64,000 nucleotides of DNA from Sipunculus nudus. Its lineage: Eukaryota; Annelida; Sipuncula; Golfingiida; Sipunculidae. How positions within the stretch are numbered: position 1 is the first letter of the stretch; each line of letters starts with the position of its first letter. Both the position numbers and the translations under genes were made by a program. Below are positions 9,760 to 17,664 of the stretch, piece after piece. The notes under the pieces were generated by a model, which saw only the letters and a list, made by a program, of their open reading frames with translations, made no database searches and was not told the origin of the DNA. The stretch spans positions 126,001 to 190,000 of the forward strand of contig JAPPUL010000081.1 of assembly GCA_026874595.1 (NCBI GenBank). The letters are read 5' to 3'.

Positions 9760-11169
9760 TCATAGTATAGATTTTATTAGCTTGATATCTAAATTTGACG
9801 CTATCTCATTTACAAAGTTATCTACAATACCTTCTTTTATTTTATTAAAGGATTTATAGCCTGTATAAGCTTTATTGATATCCTTTAATAGTTGGTTTCT
9901 AAAACTATCGTTTACAAATATCCCATGTATGTGAGTACCGCAAATTTTATTCTTTTCATAGAAAAGCTCATGTTTTGTTAGCCTTGCATTATGAATTTCA
10001 TAACCGCTTAGTTGCTTGCCTTGTATTTTGTATTGCCCTCTATTTAAGGTTTTCTTGCGATTGAAGTTTACATAGCCTTCTATAAACTTAAGTCCATCTT
10101 CAGATGTTGATTTATTATTATTTTCAACCCCATAAGGATCATTTAATCTTGTAAACATCATCTGATAGCCGCCACAAATACCAAAAATTGAAGCTCTTGT
10201 CTCTTTTAGTTCCCTAAATAGACCTGTTTGCTTAAGCCATCTAAGATCCTTTATAGTATTTTTAGTTCCTGGTAGGATAACAAGATCGTAGCTTGAAAGG
10301 TTTTTATAACCTTCTATAAAATCAATATTTAATTCACAGTCGCATAAAAACGGATCTATATCATTGGCATTGCTTATATGCGGGAATTTAATAACGCCTA
10401 TATTGATAATAGATTTTATGTTCTTCTCCTTTATAAGCTTAGATTTGAAGTAATCAAGAGAAAGACTATCCTCCATATCAAAAGGCATAGGGGTATAGGG
10501 GATAATACCAAGTACCGGGACATTTATAAGAGATTTTATAATTTCAATGCCTTTGTCAAATAAGCTTCTATCTCCCCTGAATTTATTTATTATAATGCCT
10601 ATAACCTGTTCCTGTAGATGCTTTGGTAACAAATTATATGTACCATAGATTGATGCAAACACCCCACCTTGTTCAATATTGGCAACTAGTATGATCTTAG
10701 TTTTAAAATGGGTTGCTATAAAAGTATTTGCAAGATCTCTATCCGTTAGATTAAGTTCAACAGGTGAACCTGCACCCTCAGCAATGATAGGATAATAGGA
10801 TTCTTGCAAATATTCAAACGCTTCTACAACAACAGTTTTAAATGAGTCAATATTTTTATAGTAATCAAGCGCATGATAGCTTCTGTCAACTATTCCATTT
10901 TTTATTACCTGTGAAAACCCGTTCCCTTCAGGTTTTAGTAAAACAGGGTTTATATGATATGAGGTCGGAATTGAAATACTCTCAGCCTGAAAGTATTGTG
11001 CTCTACCTATCTCAGCACCATCGTCTGCTACAGCAGAATTATTAGACATATTTTGAGCTTTAAAAGGAACAGGATTAAACTTGTTTTGTTTTAAAATAGA
11101 ACATAATGCAAGAGTAATAACGCTTTTTCCGGCATCGGAATGGGTTCCAAATATTGATATATTATTCAT
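9760..11169 (-). CDS. cobQ: Cobyric acid synthase CobQ
   Basis: 469 residues, the usual length. The N-terminal dethiobiotin-synthetase-like ATPase domain has FGTHSDAGKS (P-loop) and KAQNMSNNS, and the C-terminal class I glutaminase-like domain has the nucleophile motif FGICGGYQ and a late THIHGIF histidine region. CobQ amidates four carboxylates of adenosylcobyrinic diamide, using glutamine, to give adenosylcobyric acid. Its ATG overlaps the cobD-like stop by one base (TAATG), so the two are translationally coupled. With the aminotransferase and CobT-like genes it supplies late steps of cobalamin assembly; early ring-building genes are not here. Confidence 0.95.
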   Translation of the reverse strand: MNNISIFGTHSDAGKSVITLALCSILKQNKFNPVPFKAQNMSNNSAVADDGAEIGRAQYFQAESISIPTSYHINPVLLKPEGNGFSQVIKNGIVDRSYHALDYYKNIDSFKTVVVEAFEYLQESYYPIIAEGAGSPVELNLTDRDLANTFIATHFKTKIILVANIEQGGVFASIYGTYNLLPKHLQEQVIGIIINKFRGDRSLFDKGIEIIKSLINVPVLGIIPYTPMPFDMEDSLSLDYFKSKLIKEKNIKSIINIGVIKFPHISNANDIDPFLCDCELNIDFIEGYKNLSSYDLVILPGTKNTIKDLRWLKQTGLFRELKETRASIFGICGGYQMMFTRLNDPYGVENNNKSTSEDGLKFIEGYVNFNRKKTLNRGQYKIQGKQLSGYEIHNARLTKHELFYEKNKICGTHIHGIFVNDSFRNQLLKDINKAYTGYKSFNKIKEGIVDNFVNEIASNLDIKLIKSIL

Positions 11170-12257
11170 TATAAATCCTTTTTTATAAATCCTTTTTTTA
11201 TAGCTTCTAATGCATCTTTTAAGATATTGATAGATGCTTTATCTTTAACAGCGAGCCTTATAAAAGTATCGTCTAAAAAGTCAAAATTAAAGCAATTACG
11301 TATATATATATGATATGGATATAAGAGTTTTTGGATATGGTATGCATTATATTTTTGTAGTTTAGCAAGTATGAAATTGGCATTAGAAGGATATATATGC
11401 TCAAAAAGCCTTGAGTTTTCTAAGATATTATTTAGTAATGCTTTATTTCTTTCATTTGTCTCAAAGCTTTTATATTTGAAGTTATCATCGTTTAAGCACT
11501 GCATAATATAATAGATATCAAAAGCAGATAGTTTCCAAGGTGGCTCTAAATAAGAGATATTATTAATATTCTTTTTATTTGAGATAATAAATCCAACCCT
11601 AACGCCAGCACAACCAAAAAACTTGGTAAGAGATTTTAAAACATAAATGCAATTATAATGTGCATATGATTGCAAAACAGAAGTTTTTGTGGTAAAATCT
11701 AAAAAGCTCTCATCAATTAATATTGTACATTTTAGACTAATCCAATAAAGCATAAGCTCATTAATGTCATAAAGCTTGCCATCGGGAGTAGAAGGGTTTA
11801 CAAATATTACAAGGGAGCCAGCTTCAACATTTGTCTTTAATGAGGTTAATCTATTAATAAGAGTAGTTTTAATATTTAGTTGGCTTGTGATTTTTATATA
11901 TTCAAGATACAAAGGAGCATAAAGATATGTTTTGGCTATTGAACTTTCATGCGTGCTATGTTTTACAAAGGAATAGATAGCAGACGAGGCACCGTTAAAG
12001 AGTTCGATATCAAAGTGTGTGTCAATATTAAAATAGCTTGTAATGGCCTTTTTTAGGAGAGTATAGTTAATATCAGGGTAGTTATAAATATCTTGATAAT
12101 TAAATGGTTTAGTAATATTTGGTTTTGAGCAATTAATACTTGAAGAGAAATCAATAATCTGATCTAAAGAGCAATTAGCATAAGTTTTAAAATTAAGCAA
12201 ATCAGCACCATGTTCATAAGAAATGTAACCGTGCTTGGTATGGGGATGTTGTTTCAT
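11169..12257 (-). CDS. cobD: Threonine-phosphate decarboxylase-like PLP enzyme (CobD/HisC family)
   Basis: 362 residues of a fold type I aminotransferase. It opens with HTKHGYISYEHGADLL, typical of CobD-type proteins, followed by DFSSSINC; the PLP lysine is in LKSLTKFFGCAGVRVGF, and FNPSTPDG-like FVNPSTPDGKLYD and DESFLDF are the cofactor-site motifs. CobD makes (R)-1-amino-2-propanol phosphate for the nucleotide loop of cobalamin. Location immediately before cobQ supports this over histidinol-phosphate aminotransferase. The last codons and stop lie in a 14-bp tandem duplication (11171-11198). Confidence 0.88.
   Translation of the reverse strand: MKQHPHTKHGYISYEHGADLLNFKTYANCSLDQIIDFSSSINCSKPNITKPFNYQDIYNYPDINYTLLKKAITSYFNIDTHFDIELFNGASSAIYSFVKHSTHESSIAKTYLYAPLYLEYIKITSQLNIKTTLINRLTSLKTNVEAGSLVIFVNPSTPDGKLYDINELMLYWISLKCTILIDESFLDFTTKTSVLQSYAHYNCIYVLKSLTKFFGCAGVRVGFIISNKKNINNISYLEPPWKLSAFDIYYIMQCLNDDNFKYKSFETNERNKALLNNILENSRLFEHIYPSNANFILAKLQKYNAYHIQKLLYPYHIYIRNCFNFDFLDDTFIRLAVKDKASINILKDALEAIKKGFIKKDL
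11171..11198. repeat. 14-bp tandem duplication at the cobD/cobQ junction
   Basis: ATAAATCCTTTTTT occurs twice head to tail, covering the last codons and stop codon of the cobD-like gene. It is one of many such duplications in the host-type DNA. Confidence 0.85.
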
Positions 12258-12282
12258 AAATAAGTTGTAAAGGTTTTATTAA

Positions 12283-12318
12283 AGTCTGCTAAAAAAATAT
12301 AGTCTGCTAAAAAAATAT
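12283..12318. repeat. 18-bp perfect tandem duplication between cobD and cobT
   Basis: AGTCTGCTAAAAAAATAT occurs twice in direct succession in the AT-rich divergent spacer. I looked here for a cobalamin riboswitch and saw none of its conserved boxes. Confidence 0.9.
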
Positions 12319-12403
12319 ATCTATATATAAGGTAATAAAGATATATTTTTGTTTGCATGTAGAGCTTTATGAATGAAGAAATTAATTTAAAAAGAGGAAT
12401 AAA

Positions 12404-13477
12404 GTGAGTTTAGAAAATATAAAGAGTATAGGAGGTGATAGGGCTTTTCTTGAGGGACTTGTTAAGAAGCGAGAAAAGTTTGTATTACTTAGTAGTTATA
12501 CAGATACGGTAGAAATAGAAGGGATAAGCAAAGCAGGACTTCCAGGTCATATTGAATATACGCCAGCCCTAGACATGGAATTAATATATTACGGTATGGC
12601 AAAGACGTTAGAAAAGATAGCCCTAATGCCGGAAGGTCCCCCAACGCCGGCACTTATAACAAGAGTTATAAGAGAGCTTTTAGGATTTAAGATGTATTTT
12701 GTAGACGTAGGGCTTAGAGTTGCCCCTAAAACACCTTGTATAAAGGTCAACGCAAGTCCAAGCAAGTCGATATTAGAAGGGGCGAAAGTTGAATCAAGAC
12801 GTCTTTATGAAGAGGGCAGACAATTTGGGAGGGAGTGGTTATCAGGAGGCGATGATGAGGTTTTGGTATTGCTTGAGTGCGTACCTGGGGGTACAACGAC
12901 GGCTTATGGGGTTAGCAAAGCGCTTGGATATAAGATGTCGGACAAAGGTTTTTCATCAAGCGCCTCAACGAATGAAGTATATAATCTTAAACAGGGCGTA
13001 GTTGAGCAAGCTCTAAATAAGTTTAGTGATAAAGTTAATGATGTTTTTGATGCGATACATTATTTTGGAGACAATGTGCAGGCATTTTTAAGTGGGATAG
13101 TGGTTGAGCTATCTAAGAGTCAAACTGTGATTCTTGGGGGTGGCACACAGATGGCAGCAATATATGGAATACTAAATAAACTTGATGAAGAAATAAATTA
13201 TGAAAATATAGCGATCATGACAACGAAGTGGATAGTTAATGATAAAAATAGTGATATATGCAAATTACTTGAAGAGATAAATTCTAAAGGGAAGATATAT
13301 TATACAGATTTTGATTTTATAAGTTCAGAGTATAATAATTTAAGGTTATATGAAGAAGGTAATGTAAAAGAGGGGGCGGGAGCAGGAGCATCGCTTGTAT
13401 ATGGTTATTTGAGGGGACTTAGTAAAGATATGGTAGGAGAGGGAGTGGATAAGCTTTATAGTAAAATGTTATTATAG
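12404..13477 (+). CDS. CobT-like nicotinate-nucleotide-dimethylbenzimidazole phosphoribosyltransferase family protein
   Basis: 357 residues of the CobT superfamily, but resembling the archaeal/cyanobacterial branch more than classical bacterial CobT (PEGPPTPALITRVIRELLGF, VDVGLRVAP and GAGAGASLVYGY at the C-terminus). CobT activates the lower-ligand base for attachment to the cobinamide loop. It starts at GTG 12404 a few bases after AAAGAGGAAT. It is divergent from cobD-cobQ across a 147-bp spacer, so the three form a late cobalamin module. The exact lower-ligand base used is unknown. Confidence 0.82.
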   Translation: MSLENIKSIGGDRAFLEGLVKKREKFVLLSSYTDTVEIEGISKAGLPGHIEYTPALDMELIYYGMAKTLEKIALMPEGPPTPALITRVIRELLGFKMYFVDVGLRVAPKTPCIKVNASPSKSILEGAKVESRRLYEEGRQFGREWLSGGDDEVLVLLECVPGGTTTAYGVSKALGYKMSDKGFSSSASTNEVYNLKQGVVEQALNKFSDKVNDVFDAIHYFGDNVQAFLSGIVVELSKSQTVILGGGTQMAAIYGILNKLDEEINYENIAIMTTKWIVNDKNSDICKLLEEINSKGKIYYTDFDFISSEYNNLRLYEEGNVKEGAGAGASLVYGYLRGLSKDMVGEGVDKLYSKMLL

Positions 13478-13499
13478 AATATATAGAATATATTTCAAA

Positions 13500-14303
13500 T
13501 TAATAGCTCTCCTCCTCACTTGGGAAGTTAAGATTTTTAACATCGGCAGCATAGTGTTCAATGGCAGATACAATAGTTTGATCAAGAGAAGTATAAGAGC
13601 GAACAAATTTAGGTTTTTGTTTAAACATGTCATAAGAAGCCATACCTAAAAGGTCATAACAAACCATAATCTGGCCATCACAATGCAGCCCAGCCCCAAT
13701 GCCAATAACAGGGATAGATAAGGAGTCCGTAATTTCTTTAGCAAGCGATGCGGGTATTAGTTCCAAGACGATGGCAAAAGCGCCTGCACTTTGGATAGCA
13801 AGAGCATCTTTTTTAAGTTGGGCGGCTTTGGCTGAGTCTTTGCCTTGCACATTATAACCGAGCATATGAACGGATTGTGGAGTAAATCCTATGTGTCCCA
13901 TAATAGGAATACCAATTTGTGTGAGTCTTGCTATGGTTTCGCTCATGTTCTGTCCACCCTCAAGTTTAATCCCTTCTACTAAACCTTCTTTCATAAGCCG
14001 TCCCGCACTCTTAACAGCCTGAGGAATACTCTCCTGGTAAGAAAGGAAAGGTAAATCACCTATTAGCAAAGAGTTTTTGACAGCTCGCCTTACAGCTTTA
14101 GTATGGTAAATCATTTCGTCTAACGTAATAGGCAAAGTAGTTTTATGTCCAGCAAAAACGTTAGAAGCAGAATCCCCAACTAAAACAAGATCAATATCCT
14201 TAACCTTATCAATGAGCAAAGCCATAGTGTAATCATAAGCAGTACAACAGACAATTTTTTCATGTTTAGCCTTTTTTTTAAGGAGGGAGTTAACGGATTT
14301 CAT
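13500..14303 (-). CDS. panB: 3-methyl-2-oxobutanoate hydroxymethyltransferase PanB
   Basis: 267 residues, full length for PanB, a TIM-barrel enzyme that adds a hydroxymethyl group from methylene-tetrahydrofolate to 2-oxoisovalerate in pantothenate synthesis. Visible family motifs are VCCTAYDYT near the N-terminus, VGDSASNVFAGHKTTLPITLDEMIYH (metal and substrate site, about residues 42-67), KLEGG and the late IGIGAGLHCDGQIMVCYDLLG. It converges with the CobT-like gene with only about 22 bp between. No panC or panD is nearby. Confidence 0.96.
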   Translation of the reverse strand: MKSVNSLLKKKAKHEKIVCCTAYDYTMALLIDKVKDIDLVLVGDSASNVFAGHKTTLPITLDEMIYHTKAVRRAVKNSLLIGDLPFLSYQESIPQAVKSAGRLMKEGLVEGIKLEGGQNMSETIARLTQIGIPIMGHIGFTPQSVHMLGYNVQGKDSAKAAQLKKDALAIQSAGAFAIVLELIPASLAKEITDSLSIPVIGIGAGLHCDGQIMVCYDLLGMASYDMFKQKPKFVRSYTSLDQTIVSAIEHYAADVKNLNFPSEEESY

Positions 14304-14324
14304 ATATTATAATTTAATAAATAG

Positions 14325-14606
14325 TTAAGAAATATTGTTATTATTGTTTTCATTTTTGTTATGCCTAAAAAACTTTCGATTAATGATAGAGCCAATAACT
14401 TGTCCTAAAATTGCAGATATTACAACAGGAATAATAACATAATCTAAAAGTTTATATCCAAGCCAAGTTCTAATTATTATAATGAAAGGGATAGGAGCGT
14501 GTATAAGAAGAAACCATTGCCATGAAAGGCGTTTATAAAACTCTCGAAAGAAGCCAAACGGTATATTTAGTATAAGTGTTATTCCAAGAAGTATAGTTAA
14601 ATTCAT
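14325..14606 (-). CDS. Small membrane protein of unknown function
   Basis: 93 residues with three predicted hydrophobic helices and an Asn-rich C-terminal tail (HNKNENNNNNIS). It starts 21 bp upstream of panB in the same direction and may be co-transcribed. I do not recognise a family. Confidence 0.65.
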   Translation of the reverse strand: MNLTILLGITLILNIPFGFFREFYKRLSWQWFLLIHAPIPFIIIIRTWLGYKLLDYVIIPVVISAILGQVIGSIINRKFFRHNKNENNNNNIS

Positions 14607-14787
14607 AATAATATGCTGCTATAAGCTAGTTATAGATATATATAAATTCAAGGGTAAAAAAAATAAATACAAATTTGCTAATAAAACATAAAAGGGTAAC
14701 TTCTCTAAAGGCAAATAATAAACAATAACATATAATAAACATAAATGCTATAAAAGAGAAGGGAGTAAGAGGTAGTTAATATAAATA

Positions 14788-15981
14788 ATGCGGAACAAAG
14801 TAAAGCTAATATTATCGATGATATTGATACTGGTTGGTCTACTGGTGCTAGTATTATATCTTACGATAGACATGGAATATCTTTTAGCAGGAGTTGGGAG
14901 TAAGGAGGTATTGGTAAATGAGGGTAAGGAGGATGGTAAAGCAGTAAGGACAAAAGTAGTCTATAAGGTATTGGATAGGGATGAAGATACTAATATCCAA
15001 GTATATAAAAAGGCAAAAGATAGCGTAGTAAATGTTACATCCCAAGTTGCAGGTTTTTTTTCAAGGCTTGAGGCAAAAACGCTAGTAGGTTCTGGGTCTG
15101 GTTGTGTAATAAGTAAGGAAGGCCATATAATAACTAATTTTCATGTGATAGAGGGTAGTAATCGTTGGGTAGTAACGTTAAGTAATGGGCAGAGGTACCT
15201 GTCGAAACTTGTTGGAGTTGACGAAGAGAATGATCTTGCAGTACTAAAGATAAATGCAAAGCCTAAGTATTTAAAGCCGATAAGGATAGCAAAGAATCCG
15301 AAATTAGTGGTTGGTCAAAAGGTATTTGCGATAGGCAATCCATTTGGCTTACAAAGGACCTTAACAAAAGGGATAATAAGCTCCTTGGGTCGTATGGTAA
15401 AAAGCCCAACGGGCAATTATATAGTAGATACAATTCAAACAGACGCAGCAATAAACCCGGGGAATTCAGGAGGCCCTTTGTTAAATACCAAAGGGGAGCT
15501 TATAGGAATAAATACATCTATATTAAGTCCAAGTGGGGGTAGTGTTGGGATAGGCTTTGCCATACCAAGCAGAACAATAGTTATGGTCAAAAATGAGTTA
15601 ATAAAATATGGAGTAAGGCCTAGTTTGGGGCTAGTGGGATATCCGCTGTCGTGGTATCCAGGGCTTAACAAGTTTTTAGGTTTAAATATAAATTATGGTG
15701 TAGTGATATTAAATGTAAAGAAGGGCTACGCAGCAGACAAAGCAGGCTTACGAGGTTATAACAAGATAGTCTATGCAAGGAATTATTTTGAAAGCATACC
15801 GATAGGAGGCGATATAATAGTGGGTATGGACGGAGTTAGAGTAAGTCATCCGAAGGATCTGGCACGACAAATGAGTAAAAAGAGTTTTGGAGGGAGTGTA
15901 TCACTTACGATAATAAGAGGAAGTGAAAGGAAAGAGGTAAAAATAAAGCTAGTCCCGCCAAAGAATAGATTAAAGAAATAA
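14788..15981 (+). CDS. Membrane-anchored HtrA/DegP-type serine protease with one PDZ domain
   Basis: 397 residues. One N-terminal hydrophobic helix (about residues 8-27) anchors it, with the protease in the periplasm. The trypsin-like domain has the catalytic triad: His in ITNFHVIEG, Asp in ENDLAVLKI and Ser in NPGNSGGPLL. A single PDZ domain follows (about residues 285-385, with GVVILNVKKGYAADKAGLRG and GMDGVRVSHPKDL), so it resembles DegS-like or YyxA-type family members more than two-PDZ DegP. It degrades or senses misfolded envelope proteins. It is followed 28 bp later by trpC. Confidence 0.92.
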   Translation: MRNKVKLILSMILILVGLLVLVLYLTIDMEYLLAGVGSKEVLVNEGKEDGKAVRTKVVYKVLDRDEDTNIQVYKKAKDSVVNVTSQVAGFFSRLEAKTLVGSGSGCVISKEGHIITNFHVIEGSNRWVVTLSNGQRYLSKLVGVDEENDLAVLKINAKPKYLKPIRIAKNPKLVVGQKVFAIGNPFGLQRTLTKGIISSLGRMVKSPTGNYIVDTIQTDAAINPGNSGGPLLNTKGELIGINTSILSPSGGSVGIGFAIPSRTIVMVKNELIKYGVRPSLGLVGYPLSWYPGLNKFLGLNINYGVVILNVKKGYAADKAGLRGYNKIVYARNYFESIPIGGDIIVGMDGVRVSHPKDLARQMSKKSFGGSVSLTIIRGSERKEVKIKLVPPKNRLKK

Positions 15982-16009
15982 AGATTTTAAAAAAGATTAA
16001 AGAAGCAAA

Positions 16010-16786
16010 ATGACTAATATATTAGAAAAGATAGTGGCAGATAAGAGGCAAGAGGTCAAAGAATTAAAGAGTCGTGTAAAAGGTTTTGATAAGAGTGCAA
16101 TTCTTAAGCCAGATAATTTTTTTAAAAACTTTAAGGAAGGACAGATATTTTACATAACAGAGATAAAACGCGGCAGTCCATCAAAGGGAGTAATGAATAT
16201 AGGAGTAGATGCAAATAAGGTAGGCTTTCTTTATGCAAAGCATGGAGCTAGTGCCATATCAGTAGTAACGGAGAGTAAATATTTTTATGGGCGAGCTGAA
16301 GATGTACAGGAAGCGCGACGAGGGAGTAAACTACCGATATTGAGGAAAGATTTTATAATAGACGAGTATCAGATAAAGGAGAGTTTGTATCTTGGAGCAT
16401 CTGCAATATTGCTTATAGTGGGGTGCTTAAGTGATTTTGAGTTAAAAGGTTTTTTAGAAGTTGCAAAAAGTTATGGTCTTTCTGTAATAGTCGAGATACA
16501 TGATGATGAAGAGCTTGAGAGGGCATTAAGTTCAGGAGCAAAGGTGATAGGAATAAACAATCGTAATTTAAAGACTTTTGAAACAGATATAGAGATAACG
16601 AAAGGGCTGATTAAGAAAGTCCCAGAGGATTGTTTTATAATATCTGAGAGTGGAATAAGTGAGAGGCATACGATAGAGGAATTATATAAACTAGGGGTAA
16701 ATGGATTTTTAATGGGAGAGGTATTTATGGTATCAGATAATATAGAGTCTAAGTTAGAAGAATTGCTACAGGAGAAAATGCGTTAA
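16010..16786 (+). CDS. trpC: Indole-3-glycerol phosphate synthase TrpC
   Basis: 258 residues, a complete TIM barrel. Motifs in order: NILEKIVADKRQEV at the N-terminus, EIKRGSPSKG (catalytic lysine), ISVVTE, LPILRKDFIIDEYQI, VEIHDDEEL, GINNRNLKTFETD and ISESGI. It closes the indole ring in tryptophan synthesis. It is the only trp gene in the window and sits in a possible operon with the HtrA gene. Confidence 0.96.
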   Translation: MTNILEKIVADKRQEVKELKSRVKGFDKSAILKPDNFFKNFKEGQIFYITEIKRGSPSKGVMNIGVDANKVGFLYAKHGASAISVVTESKYFYGRAEDVQEARRGSKLPILRKDFIIDEYQIKESLYLGASAILLIVGCLSDFELKGFLEVAKSYGLSVIVEIHDDEELERALSSGAKVIGINNRNLKTFETDIEITKGLIKKVPEDCFIISESGISERHTIEELYKLGVNGFLMGEVFMVSDNIESKLEELLQEKMR

Positions 16787-16891
16787 ACGGGCAAAAAAAG
16801 ATGATAAGAGCAAAGAATAAAAAAGATAGTAAAGTATAAGATATTAGTGTAGATATAATAACTAAAGGGAATACTTTTCTTTATAAAGTAG

Positions 16892-16920
16892 TAAAGGTTA
16901 GTAAAAATGCTATCCGATAG
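16892..16920 (+). promoter_or_regulatory. Candidate sigma-28 (FliA) promoter for flgN-flgK-flgL-fliW-csrA
   Basis: TAAAGGTTA (16892-16900) resembles the sigma-28 -35 element and TCCGATAG (16913-16920) is close to the GCCGATAA -10 element. The spacing is about two bases longer than the E. coli ideal, so this is tentative. It lies about 50 bp upstream of flgN, the right place for a late flagellar promoter. Confidence 0.4.
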
Positions 16921-16968
16921 AGAGAGGTGTAAATATGAAGGTGCGGATTGGTATTAAAGGGGGTATAA

Positions 16969-17490
16969 ATGTTAGAAGGAACTAGAGGAGATTATAATAT
17001 ATTTAAAGAGCTTATAGGGTTGCTTTATGAGGAGGAAGGAATTCTTAAAAAGATATTAGAAATAGAAGTTCAAAAGGGAGAGGATTTATTAAAAGGAGAA
17101 GGTGTTGAGAAATTAGAAATTTATAATAAAGAGCTTGAGTGTCTATTGGAAGGGGAGGATGAGCTTGAGAGAAGGCGCCTTACTTATATGGGCAAATTAT
17201 CTGTTGCAAGTGGGAAAGAAGTGAGGAATTTTCGAGATTTAGAAAACTATATACCAAATGGGCTTAGTGAGGAGTATAAGGAGGTACTTGAGAGTTTAGG
17301 CAAACTAGTTAAAGGAATAAGAGTACAAAATGAGACAAATGGGCTAATATTACAAGACAGGCTAAAGATTATAGATTATGGAATAAAAGGTTTATCAGAA
17401 GATAAGGGGCTTGAGATAGATTATAGTAGACGTGGAAAAGGGGAGAAGGGGCAGCGGTGCACACCGATGGTATTTAACTATAGTGTATAG
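16969..17490 (+). CDS. flgN: FlgN-like flagellar export chaperone
   Basis: 173 residues, almost entirely helical and charged, with heptad-like spacing of Leu/Ile, as in FlgN-family chaperones. The call rests mainly on position: it is directly upstream of flgK and flgL, the hook-filament junction proteins that FlgN escorts to the export gate. A RBS-like GGGGGT precedes the ATG. Sequence similarity within this family is weak, so the function is inferred from context. Confidence 0.7.
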   Translation: MLEGTRGDYNIFKELIGLLYEEEGILKKILEIEVQKGEDLLKGEGVEKLEIYNKELECLLEGEDELERRRLTYMGKLSVASGKEVRNFRDLENYIPNGLSEEYKEVLESLGKLVKGIRVQNETNGLILQDRLKIIDYGIKGLSEDKGLEIDYSRRGKGEKGQRCTPMVFNYSV

Positions 17491-17532
17491 GCGGCTGTAT
17501 GGATTTTAGGTATGAGGGGAGTTTTAAGGGAC

Positions 17533-17610
17533 AGAGCTTAGAGGGAGGTTCAAATGAGGGAGGTTCAAATTACAATTCTATAAGGAACTAGATATATAAG
17601 GAACTAGATA
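17533..17610. repeat. Two short tandem duplications upstream of flgK
   Basis: GAGGGAGGTTCAAAT occurs twice around 17539-17568, and TATAAGGAACTAGATA occurs twice around 17580-17610. Both are head-to-tail and nearly perfect, in the spacer between flgN and flgK. Confidence 0.75.
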
Positions 17611-17664
17611 CTAAAGGGAAGCTACATATAAAAAATATATATAAAAGAGATGGAGATATAGAAT

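Noticed and set aside
12258-12403. Possible cobalamin riboswitch before cobT or cobD
   Set aside because: No conserved riboswitch boxes are seen; the spacer is short, AT-rich and contains a tandem duplication.
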